DNA of 64,000 nucleotides from Xylocopa sonorina (Eukaryota > Arthropoda > Insecta > Hymenoptera > Apidae). A program made the translations under genes and the position numbers. The notes beneath the pieces were generated by a model, which was given only the letters and a program-made list of their open reading frames with translations, was not told the DNA's origin and ran no database searches. Within the stretch, counting starts at the first letter, position 1; the number at the start of each line of letters is the position of its first letter. Location: the NCBI RefSeq assembly GCF_050948175.1, contig NC_135208.1:3658001-3722000 (forward strand), read 5' to 3'. Below are positions 1 through 12,531 of the stretch, piece by piece.

Positions 1-1782
1 AGTGCGTAATGTTGACCATAAGTATCAAATATCTTGAAAAAGGAAAAAGGAAATATAATATTTATCGGTAATATTCCACTATAATAAACTATTTATATAA
101 TTATTTAAATACATATACTCATGTGTATATACTTGTTCCCCTTTCTTAATAGGGTACATCGCATACATGACCATATGCTTAGATCTCGAATGCCTAGACA
201 CATTTGGGTTGCAACTATGATTAAACAGACTGAAAAATGGCATTGCTGCGGCACCACGTTCTACTGTTTCTAAGCCACGTTCTTCATGGAACTGTGTAGA
301 AAACTTCAATTATCAAATGACTCGAACCAGCTTTTGCTCACAAATATATCTACAACATTACATACACTATGAACATTACTAGGAATCATTTGCTGATATC
401 TTAATATAAGACCGCCAACAAATATAGCATCAACATTTTTCATTAACACGGATAAGTCTTTCTGTAATGGATTTCCAAACATATTAGTACACGTTGCCAG
501 AAAATATAAAATAAAGCTTGCATCTAGGGATCTTCTAAACAGATCTTGTACCGAACGTTTTTCAGAATTAGTTACAAGACCTAATAAACTTCTATATTTA
601 TCGCTGTAAAAAATTCCATCTTTACAAAAACCTTTTGTGCGTGGATCTAGAAAAAACAAGCGCACGTGTGATTAATACTATTACATCTTTACACGAATAT
701 CAGAATGGTTACTTACCGTCCCAACTATCAACTTCTTTTAACTCTTCTCTTAATTCTTCCATACTTGTAGCTTCCCGTACAGCTTGAATAGCGAGTCTTA
801 AACTGAAGAAATCGATTTTGCTGTAATTCAACTTCAACATACTAGGAAATACTGCGCATTCTGCATCGTGGTATTTTTTCCATTCCATGGCTTTACATTC
901 TTCGGAACAATACATAGCATAACTGCAATAGTTACAAGGTATATTAGCCCAGGATACCTCTAAACAATTTGAACAATGTGTTCGAATATTTTCAGGATTT
1001 AACATGAGCGAGTAGGGCTTTTCTACTGCGAGTACTTCGCCAGGACTTATTTGACGGGCAGCCACGACGTGTCTACCATATTCTTCGTTGTATGTTACAG
1101 CTACTGCATCAGACGCACAAGGGACTTCGACGTTACAAGCCTTTATCTGAGGAAGTAATGGTTGTTTCACAGCATTCTGTCCTTGTACTTTATTAGATGA
1201 TACAATCCTTTTTGCAGAATTCAGTTTATCGCTTAATTTCTTTCTACTTGCATCGTCCAAAGACACTTTTTCCAGCCAACATAGCGCTTCCTTAACGGCA
1301 TCTTTTACATCTGGACGTTTTAGCGCATTTAAACATTCAACTTTTCTTACATAAAGCTTACCACGTAAATTGTCTGGATACGTCAATGCCAACGCTCTGT
1401 CTATATCGTCGATGCATAATTGATACTTATGTAGTTTCATTAAAACAGCTGATCTATTAGCGTACGCCAAAGCAAGTTGTTCAGACGGATAAGGAGCATA
1501 AGCTACACTTTCGGTATATAATTTTAACGCTTTAAGACAAGTACCAGTTTCTAACGGCGCTGAAACAAATACCTTGTTACCTTGTTCTCTTAATCTCTCA
1601 GACTCTTCCGCACTTTTCTCGCTGCTAGAAGATTGAGGAATTACATTATATTCTAACATAACATTGAGAGTAAATAATATACGTTCTTCATCCGTGTCTA
1701 ATGCTTTACATTTATCGATTAAATCTTTATGCGCATTTGCAGCAAGTAGTTTTAAAGTTAGCTTACATATTACCTCGTCCAT
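1..1782 (-). CDS. SMYD4: SMYD4-like protein (TPR, MYND finger, SET domain), 3' part missing
   Basis: Predicted SET and MYND domain protein of the SMYD4 group, a putative lysine methyltransferase. Exons on the minus strand: 1782-717, 646-342, 291-133, 32-1; the last runs off the left edge. Residues 60-180 are helical and TPR-like. The MYND zinc finger lies at about 270-309 with eight Cys/His ligands. The split SET domain begins before it (GRHVVAARQISPGEVL) and resumes with NHSCNPNV and then IFDTYGQHYA across the 133/32 junction. The NHSC motif binds the cofactor in this family. All junctions are in phase (1, 0, 0) if a 50-nt intron at 292-341 is accepted. The start at 1782 is the first ATG of the frame. 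Whether it is catalytically active cannot be told without the missing end. Confidence 0.88.
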
Positions 1783-3349
1783 CTTTGTTTCTATTTTCTT
1801 TCCCTTTCGTTACGTAATGCAATATTAATAGGCAGAACCAAAAATACGTATCGTTGCTTTCACTATGGCACGCTCCAGCTAGAACGAAATAAAATTACTA
1901 ATACGTGTAAAACAATTAAAATACCGGGATATCCATCATTCAAAATCCAACCAGGATTTCTGGCAGCTCGTTGTTATTTGTTGTTATTGCATTTAAATAC
2001 CACACTGTCCTCTAGAGGGCACGATAAATACCGTGTAAACAAAGTCCAATCTATTCCATGTAAAATAAAAGTTCAAATAATAATCCAAAGATGTCCTAAA
2101 AAACGATTATTTTCTTAAATTTAACCAGCAAGACAAATTTTACTTTAAACGAGCACAAATTGTTAAATTTGTTATGTTTTTTGATAGTATTTAACGCGAT
2201 TAATCGAGAATTAAATACTAAGGCAGTTCAAATTCCGCGCCACCAGGGGCAGTGTGGAACGTAGAGGGTGAACTCGAGTGTTCAAAAACTAGACGCGTCG
2301 CAGAGGCCGCCTTAAGGTTACGCGGACCAATCAGATCGCTGATAGAAATTAACGAATAAGAGAACAATTTATAATAATAAATGATATTAATAAATAATTA
2401 GACGTAGAAGAAAAGAAACTAAAAAATGATAGAATTACAGATCGAATAAACGAGTATAATTAAATTCTAGGGATTTTTTCCTGGGGATAACACTAACGAT
2501 AGTAACACTTGCTTTCTGTTAGTATTTGTCTCATTCATGGCATTATGCTACGCCAGTTTCCGCTTCGCGATCATGGATCGGAGTAAGAGAATTGTTTCCG
2601 AAAGAAGGTAGCTCTACCAAGGCATTAATTATTCGTCGTATTTACTGTGGTAGTCGAATTCGTTCTCGATTTCCCGAAGGTAAGCAATTCTACTTATCGG
2701 ATGATTAATGAAAAAAAAATAGTGACATCGATAATCAATAATAAGTTGAATAAAATGAAACACACTGATTATAAAACAGCTTTGTAACGCCTCTCTCTTT
2801 CTCGCATTACGTATCCCTTTCTTTTTACGAAATGAACAACTTTTCGGACCCGACTGTGCCGCGTGACATCATTTAATGAATTTTAAGACGAGAAAATGTC
2901 TGTCCGATTAATATAGCCTTCCGCGACTGAACATCGACGAGAACGTAGATAACTGGATTTATATTTAGTTTTCTACTCTTGTTGCCTATTACAGTGTTCA
3001 ACTCTTAATGACAACTACGCATATATGGTATTATAATAAAAAATTACTTGATACATTAGGAGACAAATCACTGTCTTGTCCTCCTGTACTTTAAAAGATA
3101 CGTATCACTTTATAAATATCAACATCTTCGAAGACCTATACACAGTGGACACTCGTAAAGTCTAAGAAGGAGAGTTCTTTGATACTTCAAAACATATTTT
3201 ATCAGCGTTTAAAAAAAGTGATTAAAACATAAAGTGATTAATAAGATTATTAATAGTAACGATGCTTACTTTGTAGTTCAGGTTACTGTATAATCGAATA
3301 TGTTTCAGGATAGTTCCTTTTAATAAATGGACAAATACAATAATTTATA
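1783..3349. promoter_or_regulatory. Intergenic region between divergent SMYD4-like gene and Topors
   Basis: The 1.57-kb spacer holds no convincing gene. It must contain both promoters and probably a noncoding 5' exon of Topors. Two GC-richer islets stand out in AT-rich sequence: CCTCTAGAGGGCAC at 2009-2022 and CCACCAGGGGCAG at 2240-2252, both resembling the CTCF core (see findings). Nothing else is recognisable. Confidence 0.5.
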
Positions 3350-5877
3350 ATGGAAGGTTCGTTGGAAGTAAAGGATTCCCCTGCGGCTGCAGGAGAATCT
3401 ATTAAATCTGAAGCACCTATACAGAATCCGGATAGCAGCGATCGGAGCGACGGCGCAGTGTCACCTCCCCCGAATTGTAGCATTTGTTTAGGGAAATTAG
3501 TAAATACATCGTTCACGGATAGCTGTCTACATCAGTTTTGCTTCACTTGCCTGCTCCAATGGTCTAAAATAAAAACGGAATGTCCGTTATGTAAACAGAC
3601 GTTCAAGTCGATCATACACAATGTTAGATCCGAAGAGGATTACGATCAATATCATGTGCCCAGAGAACTGGCTACTTTTGAAATTAATTTCGATGGTATG
3701 GGTCACGCTATGGACGCCGGAACTCGTCGTTTCCATTACAGGTAATCGTGTCAATCTTAATTTGGGTGAATGCCGGATATTAAATGTTTCGTACCTGCGA
3801 AAACAAGTGATTTCAATTATTACAGGACGACCATGACAGGGCATCATCATAGAAGCCTGCACGAGTTAGTGCTTAATCCGGAACAAGTCGCGAGAAGAGA
3901 GCAATTACCAAGCATAGCACCTCAAGTCCCAATGGGAGAACGTTTACGTAGACGTGCGAACCCTGCCGATTATCGTCGTACCATTTACAGCCTCGGAATT
4001 TGGGCTACTGGAATACCAGATGTATTTGATCGTTTCCGCGAATGCAGTGCTGACTTTTATCGGTATATATCGTTATACTCGTGTATTTGTCTTTGTCTGT
4101 GCGTAACAATCAATATTTACAATATTTTCTTATTCAGGAGAGAACCAAGGGAACTAAATCGTCTTATACCGTGGTTAAATAGGGAATTACAAGTGCTACT
4201 TAGTAACAACGCTTCACATGTCGCATATGTGTTGAGAGCTATATCGAATGCTCTTGTTCAATATGATATTAGAAGTCTGCAATTTCGAGATATAGTGCGT
4301 CCCCATTTTGGCACATTTACGGATCATTTCGTACACGAATTACTTAATTATGCGCGAACTAACTTTGATTTAGTTGGCTACGACCAATATGTAACTTATT
4401 TACCACAAGGTATATTATTAGCCAACGCTTCTCTTGTATCATAAATAATATTTAACGATTAGTTTTCATAATATTTCTAACATACATCACGTTACAGGAT
4501 TATCCAATGAATACGTGTCAAATGTTTTATCACCTACATCTAGTAGTACCAGTACGAGTTCCGACGATTCGGATGTTCGAGTTCTTGATGAAGCGATCGA
4601 CCTTCGAATGAATACGGAAATACCTAGTGTCGGACCACACGCGATCAGCATGCCTGGTAAGCTTTTTCTTTGCAAGAAACTTCGTTTCTTATTATTTTTA
4701 CATACAAATTGGAATTACACGTATCTGTTCCTCCTCACTTGCGTTTAGGTCCAAGCACTGTGGGACAAACGTTCCAAATGGAAATACCCTACAATGTACC
4801 ACACGTACTGACTATTTCCTCCGATTCTTCCTCGTCAGATAATGACTGCGAAATAATAGGTTACGTAAAATTGCGTCATGAAAGGACACCAGAAGTCATT
4901 GAATTAGTGTCCTCTGATCCCGAGGAAATAAATATTTCTGATGTATCGAACGATAATGCGCAGTAAGTAAAAATCTAACAACTGTCATCTATTTCAATTG
5001 AAAACAAATTGAACGAAACAATAATTGAATTGTCCTTAATAGAACCACAACTCCCGCTTCGTATGAAAATAATGCTCAACCTAGTACATCTCATAGTATT
5101 AAAAAAGAAGATCTCAGGGTAACGCCAAATCAAGAATTGACTTCTTCATCTAGCGAGAGCGATTCGGATTCAGAGAGAAATAGAAAGTGTCGAAGTCGTA
5201 CTCGGAAACATACGAAGAGAAGTACAACTGCTAGAAGGCGTATTCGATCGATAGAGACAAAAAGCCGTAATCGTACGAGTAGAAATTTATCCAGTTCTGG
5301 GGAAAGCGACGTTAGGAAAAGAGAAACCAAAAGAAGTAGCCAGCGAATGATAAAGAGGCGATTAAGTAGTAGTAGTAGCGACGACAGTTTCCACGAGATG
5401 GAACCGAAACCAATGGATGAAAAAAAGTCGAGTGCTTCGCAATATTCTACGAAAGGCTCTGTACGCTATCGCAGAGAATTGATCAAAGAGTCTCATCGAA
5501 AAGAATCAAGATACAAAGACGATCGACAATCCGTGTCCAGAAGTAGCAGTGAGTCCTCGTACGCGTCGCAAAAAGAAAAGAGAATCGTTTCTTGGCGACG
5601 AGATTTAAGCGACGATGATAACTGGATAACGAGATATTCGTCAAGGAAAGATCGCGGATTCAAATCTAAAGCGAGAAAATGGGATCTGAGTAGTTCAGAT
5701 TACGACGAAGACTTTAGATCGCATAGTCAATGCAGCAATTATTCAAGTAAATCGTATACACACAAGAAAAAATCGAAGCATAAGGATAGGCGTAAAAATA
5801 AGAAAAGGAAACGATCTAACAGTAGAACACATAGTTCATCGAATAAATCACGATTAACTCGACGACATCCTGCTTGA
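3350..5877 (+). CDS. Topors: Topors, RING-type ubiquitin/SUMO E3 ligase with RS-rich tail
   Basis: E3 ligase of the topoisomerase-I-binding RS protein family, a nuclear protein linked in flies to insulator bodies. Exons 3350-3741, 3826-4062, 4138-4409, 4498-4656, 4749-4962, 5043-5877 join in phase to 702 residues. The C3HC4 RING is at residues 43-81 (C43, C46, C59, H61, C64, C67, C78, C81). After it comes the family's conserved stretch ending in HVPRE. The middle part has acidic/serine patches that may be SUMO-interacting. The last exon is very rich in Ser, Arg and Lys (RS-like tail). The intron at 4063-4137 is 75 nt, in frame and free of stops. Upstream coding exons are possible but none is needed. 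Confidence 0.92.
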
Positions 5878-6823
5878 TATTAAAATGCCGCATCGAAACA
5901 TTCCTATGCCAAGAATAATTGAATGAAAAGAAAAAGATAAATACAAATGTGCAACTCTCCTGCGAAATTTGCAAGGAGTTATAGAAGATCTCAGGGTAAC
6001 ACCAAATCAAAATCAATAAAAATGATAATGCATTTGACCGTTAATTAGCATCAATTCAGATCGATATTTATTGGTAACACTATTCAATTAAAATTTTATA
6101 ATTAATTACTCTAAACAATCATGTGCGCATAAAATACGAACAAAGATAAAACTATAAATTCACATTAGTTTTAATAATGTGTGTCGTTTCTTTATAAGAG
6201 AGAGTAGACAGAACACTTAAATAGAGTCACGTTATATTATATCAACAAATATTGTTTCATTCCTTTATTTTCTAAATAAAAGTGGCTTCCATATGTATCA
6301 TATAAAGTATATGGAAATTATGTATAAAACTATTGACGCAAACTAATAGAACTTATTTATAATTATTTCAATTGTATAAACGTAATTAAGTTTAATGTTA
6401 ATTTTTATGTTAAATTTGAATAATACATGAGAGAAAGAAAAATGTTCTATTTATAAATATAACATATATATGTACCATACCTTTCAATCGAGACACGGCA
6501 AATTTTAGAGTATATTTCCTTACAATTTTCATTCCCAAAGAATATTTATAAATACACCTGTGTATGCTGGAAGCTAATGAAAGCTTAATTCAAACTTTAT
6601 ATAGGTATAAAGTATATACAGGAAATACTGCTTCTAAGTTAAACATAAAAATGTTTTATTTTTTTCATATTCTTTTCTTTTTTTTTTTTCTTTTTTTTAA
6701 TACATAATCTGCATCTTCTTACATCATACCTTAAATTATGTAAAATGCACTCCTTGTGCATTGAATACGTGTAAAAGGCTGAAAGTTTTAATACAAATCA
6801 ATTACAACAATCGGTCATGATTA
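5878..6823. other. Convergent 3' regions of Topors and DIMT1
   Basis: AT-rich gene-free stretch of 946 bp, probably the two 3' UTRs. At 5983-6010 there is a 28-nt near-copy (27 of 28) of coding sequence from the start of the last Topors exon (5105-5132), followed by an AATAAA. Poly-T tracts lie around 6657-6700. No other structure seen. Confidence 0.5.
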
Positions 6824-8143
6824 TCAAAGTAACTTATTGAACATTCCTGTATACCTGATGAAGTCGTCTACATCCATAGTTCTTGCACGTTTATTTTCAG
6901 CACATGCATTTTGCAAAATATCATTCACCATTGTTTTAATATTAAATCCTTCTGGTACTTCCTAAATAAGAAAACTATGTAATATGATGTATGTATATTT
7001 CTTACAGTGTTTGTTGTACGTTTACCTTATTATTCAAGCTACAATGGATTTTATAATTCTTTTCTAACATCGTCAAGACCGTAGTTTGCTTAAATGCTGC
7101 TGAGAGCGTTTTATTTTTCCTAACGAATGCAATTCTCGTTAATCCATCCCACTCTTGATAATTAATTGGTGGCGGCGGATTGCGTGGTTCTATTCTAACT
7201 ACATTCGATTCCACTTTCGGCGGTGGTCTGAAATTATTCTTTCCTACTTTCATCAGCATATCCACTCGTGCCAACAACTGAGTATTTATGCTTAAACGAC
7301 AGTATAATTTATCTCCTGGTTTGGCCACTAGACGTTCGGCAAACTCTCTTTGAAACATGAGTACGGCACATCTGCAAAATACAAAATAACAATCGCGTCT
7401 GTTTCTTCTTTGTGTTCTTTGTATGCGAAAAATTTTATCTAATGGTTACACTATACATCCGTCTCTCATGGTTTTTCTTACGCAATTGGTATAACAGTAC
7501 AACTAGACATTATCAATGAAAATTAAAGAAAAGGAGATGAAATTATAATTAGTTGTTATCGATATCATTTCGTCGAACTGATAATGTTCGAAAAAGATTA
7601 TTATAAAGTTATTATAGAAAGCATAAATGAAGGAAAGTATACCTGAACAACGGTCTATGTAGAAGTAATTTAAATACCAAAGGTGATGATATCTGATACG
7701 GTATATTCGCAACGCATAAATCAAAAAATGGTAAATCTGTCTTTAAAACGTCACCTATCATGATCTGTAATTTTGCCTGATAGGGAGTGCCTTGAACACG
7801 CTTTTGCAACTCGGCTACCATCCGAGTATCCAATTCGCAGGCTATTACTTTTTTAGCTTTGTCCAATAATTTCACCGTCATATTACCGGTACCTGGACCA
7901 ATTTCTAATACAACGTCCGTTGGTCTAACTGCGGCCTTTTCAACCATGTTTTGAATAACAAGTGGATTCTTTAGAATGTGTTGTCCGATATCCGTATTAA
8001 ATAAAATTCCTAAAACATTTCTCCATGTAATTAAAGATCTTGTTGTTCGTTAAATGTTATGAAAATCGAGATTGAAGTGTTGTACCCTGTTTTACAACTT
8101 CTTTGTGAATACGAGTTGTTTTCTGCGTGCGTACTTTCGGCAT
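6824..8143 (-). CDS. DIMT1: Dimethyladenosine transferase DIMT1 (18S rRNA)
   Basis: SAM-dependent KsgA/Dim1-family enzyme that dimethylates two adjacent adenosines near the 3' end of 18S rRNA during small-subunit assembly in nucleolus and nucleus. Exons 8143-8086, 8009-7643, 7371-7026, 6961-6824 give 302 residues, close to the usual ~310. The SAM loop EIGPGTGN is at about 55-62, acidic motif CELD near 78-81, and the catalytic NIPY at 121-124. The basic N-terminus (MPKVRTQKTTR) and the C-terminal helical tail (RARTMDVDDFIR) are typical of the eukaryotic cytosolic form rather than mitochondrial TFB1M/TFB2M. All four exons keep phase. Head-to-head with the RASSF8-type gene. Confidence 0.95.
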
Positions 8144-8877
8144 TTTCTCTTCTTATATTACTCTTTAATATTATGTACAAAATTGATTATGGTTAATCGT
8201 CACATGTAAACAGTAAACATTGGAAAGGCCATATTCCAGAGTTAAATAGATTGTTGCACGAGAGGATTTATTCATTCCCGCGTTAACAGGACTTCAGCTC
8301 CCTCTTATGTAGTTACGTAAAATTAGAATCAGCAGGTGTACTTTCATTTACTAAAAATGTATCTTATTAATCTCCTATTATTGTTTAAAATTACGTGCAA
8401 GTAGTTATCCCGTCGACTTAAGAAGTGTAAAGTATCGAGCTATGCGTAGAGAATGCATTCGTTAGATAAAAATCTATATCGAATAGTTATTCGTTATGAA
8501 AACGTAAATTTTTGATAAACCACCATAACTGCTAACATACAAATTTAGAGAAAAGCGTTTACCTATCTTCTATACTAACATGATCGTAAATCTGTCATTT
8601 TAATAATATTATTAATCTCGTTAAAGTCATTGGAGGAGGCTGCTCGCACTTACAGATCACACGTTACGTCGTTTGATCTTTCTTGAACATGATTGTCTGT
8701 CGATCTACTAAAAAATAATTCTGGCTACTCATGTGTAATCGTTGATTTTCTTCTTCTAACGAAACGACCACCGCAACCAAATGATTTGACGTTAAATTTA
8801 ACTGGTGCTCTGTGATTTTCAGAAGCAACATTTTGCGATGCGAAAGTGCAATTTCATGGTTCTAAACTGTTGACGTT
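8144..8877. promoter_or_regulatory. Divergent spacer between DIMT1 and RASSF8-type gene
   Basis: 734-bp AT-rich spacer between two start codons on opposite strands. It should hold both promoters and 5' UTRs. I see no clear TATA box or repeated motif. Confidence 0.4.
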
Positions 8878-11245
8878 ATGGAGCTGAAAGTATGGGTGGA
8901 AGGAATACAGCGTATTGTATGTGGTGTTACAGAAACCACTACATGTCAGGTTAGCAGTGTTTACTTGAATATTCAAAATCGTCGCACAATATCGATGCAA
9001 CAGTTTTAAATTAATAATCTATTGACTTCCAGGATGTGGTGTACGCTCTCGCCCATGCTACAGGACAAACAGGTAGATTTACTTTAGTAGAACGATGGAG
9101 AACCAACGAACGTCTTCTAGCTCCGTATGAAAACCCTTTAAAGGTATATAAATGTAATTAATTTCGAGAGATAGCCTCGAGAACCTATATTAACGCTACA
9201 ACGTTCTTCTTTTAAACAAGATTCTAATGAAATGGGGAGAATACTCTTCAGAAGTTCAGTTAATATTGAGGCGTTCCACCCCAGAGAACAATAAGGTTCC
9301 TAGCTCATTGGGAACCCGTTTAAATCATGGTTCGAGATCAAACGGCGCGATGAGTTCTGTCTCTGAACATATCACGGCTAGCAGCGGACAGGACGATGCC
9401 AAAAATATCGCCACTCTTAACTCTGAGTTCGACGATCTGCAAGGATGTCTTGATAGAAATCGTGATATTAGAAAATCATTAACGTTCGGTGGATTGCATG
9501 GAAATGTATTGGAAAGTAACACAGAAGTAAGCAATACGTTCTTGAAATTCAACCGTGCATTCTTGGGATTGTTCTCTTCTCTAATGCTCTTCTCTAATAC
9601 CTTCAGATTCAAATGGAAAATGTTGCCATAGTTCAACCCACGCCACATTTAAAAAATAAGGAATTGAACATAAGAAAAAATATACAAAAACCAGCTCAGT
9701 CTCCAACCCGTGCTAGTAGCAGTGAAAGTAACACACATTTATCACAAAAGAAAGTGCGTGAAGTTCCTCCGTATAGGGATCCTCCAGGTCCAGCTTCGCC
9801 ACCTTTAAGAACTTTACCCCCATACAGAGATCCTCCACCACCTAATTTAAATAGTCCCGGAAGATCACAGTTTCAATCTAGTACAAATATTGGAAGTCCT
9901 CATGTTCATAAAGAAGATCAACCATCTTCCAGTAATTCTGTCAAACTAAAGAGAAATCTCATTCAGGTTCTACAGACAAGATATTTTTTAAACATAAAAT
10001 ATATTCGCATACATGTATATAGCTAGATAAATAAATAGATAAATCAATGCAGACATATTACACGATACGATAGCAGTAGGCTTCAAACTTTTAATTTCTG
10101 TTTGTATGTTCAGGAATTTCAAGATACAAAAGGACAAACTCAACCTGTTAATCAATCTGGTCAAGCTCAAAATATGGTTACAGTCGCTTACACTCAACGT
10201 TATGTTGAACTTATCAGACTAGTCAATAAGCAACGAGATACGATTAATGCACAACAAGCAGATCTTACTAAAGTATGGAATCCTAAGCCTGTATCGAGCT
10301 GTTCTAAAAAAATATTTCATTACATATGGCAAATTTCATTACACTTTATTTCAGTTTGACGCTGAAATATTATATTGGGAGACAAAAAATAGGGAACAAA
10401 TGCATCAGATGGACTTTATCTCTCAGGAAGTAGGTCGTATGGAATCTACAGGGCGGCTTATCGAAGAACAGGTATACGTATCGCGCAGGGTTAAAGTATC
10501 TCTTGCAACTATCACGATTTTAACAGCTCTACTGTCTTTTTACAGCTAAAAGAATTAGCACACGTGGAAGAGGAAAGTGAAATAGTTAGACAACAAGAGA
10601 AAACATTAAAGTCAGAAATCACTTTGTTGAGATCAAAGCTTGCAAACTGCGAAACGGAATTATTACAGTGTAAAAATAAAATAAGGTACGAATAGTCGTG
10701 CTTAAATTGTCTTGATTCTCTCAATTGTACGATACCAAATTTTTCTCGTCTAACAGATTGGTCATGGAAGAACTAGCCATAGAGCAACACAATATAAGCC
10801 GTGAAACAGACGAAAGACAAATAATGGAACGTAAAATCATTTCCGAGGTCGAACATCTTCAAAATGAGGTTGAACAGGCTAAACGTTCCGCTGAACTAGC
10901 TTCTCAATGCGCGGAATCATTAAAATTAGAAGTAGTCAGTTTAGAATCGGCAATTGTTGAGAAGAAATTACAAGTAGAACGATTAGTAGCGGATATGAAG
11001 GAAGCTAATTTGCAAAGTCTAGCAGTTGCTTGCCAAGATGAACAAGTCAAATCATTACTTGAAGGTAGATGAACTCGAAATACGATTGAAATTTATCGAA
11101 ACGATTGCTTCATTAATTTTTTCTGTTCATGTCCGTCCATATAGGTGCCCATAAGCCTGGCAGTACACGTAAAATGATAGGCTCTCCAAGACAGTTAGAA
11201 ACTGCAGTACCTACAAGCAAGAATCCGCATGGTGTTTGGGTGTAA
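8878..11245 (+). CDS. RASSF8: RASSF7/8-type Ras-association domain protein
   Basis: N-terminal RASSF family scaffold; the fly member acts at adherens junctions with ASPP and Csk. Nine in-phase exons (8878-8949, 9033-9143, 9221-9526, 9607-9966, 10114-10272, 10355-10471, 10546-10685, 10757-11064, 11145-11245) encode 557 residues. Residues 1-85 form the RA domain (starts MELKVWVEGIQRIVCGVT). A low-complexity region carries two copies of PPYRDPP about 20 residues apart, probably a short linear binding motif. About 300-515 is a charged coiled coil. The C-terminus ends HGVWV. RASSF7 and RASSF8 are not separable in insects, so the symbol is a family name. Confidence 0.9.
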
Positions 11246-12531
11246 ACGTGTATTCTGTTTGATATACAGAATATCCCAATAATTATGATACAAACCAAAA
11301 GGAGGTGGATGTATCGAGTATCACCCTTTATGTTGCTTCGATGGACTGGAACCTTCTCAAGATTGCTTCAGACTGGCAGACAGGCAGTATCTTTAATTAA
11401 CTTCAAATTAAACATTTCGCGTGTGTAAGATTACACGCATTTAGTAGAAAGAACACAAGTGAACAAGATATTTTACCTGTGTTTTATCTACGAGCCATAT
11501 AATTTTCAGCAAATTTAGCTGTAAGTATTAATTAATAGTCTTAAATATTATTTATGTACATACAGAACAGAAAATATTGGGTAATACGTTTATCCAAAGT
11601 ATTACAATTTATATCGTGCAACGCAATTGCGCGATATAACTTAAGAAACCTGTACTTATAAATTGTTCCTAATTTCATGGAACTATTATTCGATAAGATT
11701 ATATACTTTCTATAATCAAAATGATTTTGTGAATTATGAGCATTTACATACTGGTGCACTATACACTTAAACTAATTTAGTATACGTATACTGTGTATCT
11801 TGTACATATCGTTGAAAGCATGTGATAACGAAGTCTAAAAGAATAATCTACATTATCTTCTATCGAAACGTTTTAGTTTAGACCGATTATACTTCACAAA
11901 ATTTTACAATTTATAGATTTCAAACACAATTCAAACACAAATTCGCTATGCTTCGCTGAGGGAAAAAAAGAAAAAAAACATTGATTATAGTTACTAAATT
12001 AGTTTCGTTTTACATTATAGAAATTTCCACTATTTTATACATGTATTATTAATATATATTATTAGAGCAATTTCTTCACACTGCCATTATTAGAGAGTAA
12101 TCTTTTATATGTAATATTATTAATAATTTTATTTTGTAATTCATTTTTATATAAAAGTTATGTAAAAATCAAGTAATATGCAATCAATTCATTGTCGATA
12201 ATATTGATTTTTCTCTTACAATGTGTTTACCAAAGTGTTTTAATCTTTTTTACTAAAAAAATAAGTACATATTGTATAATGAAAAATATACAAATAAAAG
12301 TCTAATGATAAAGGAAAACCGTTTACATTTATAACTTGATATATGTATAAATGAATACAGAATGTAAATCAATTAAAATGTAAAGATCATTTTTCTGTAT
12401 AACTATTTATGATTTCGCGCGCTCTTGGAAGTCATGACTTCATCCAAACAAAAGGAGGCGGCATCGTTTGTGTTTAACATGTACGTCTCAAGCGCATCAT
12501 TTCTCTTCGTGCGTATATAAAGGCTACAAAT
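11246..12531. other. 3' region of RASSF8-type gene and RFC3 upstream region
   Basis: 1.29 kb of strongly AT-rich sequence without a credible reading frame. The first part is probably 3' UTR. A TATATAAA at 12514-12521 lies only 11 nt before the RFC3 start codon and so is unlikely to be its TATA box. Confidence 0.4.

Noticed and set aside
2526..2708. 60-codon plus-strand open frame in the SMYD4/Topors spacer
   Set aside because: Starts with TTG rather than ATG, has no recognisable domain and lies in promoter territory.
12514..12521. TATA box for RFC3
   Set aside because: It lies 11 nt before the start codon, so transcription would begin inside the coding sequence.
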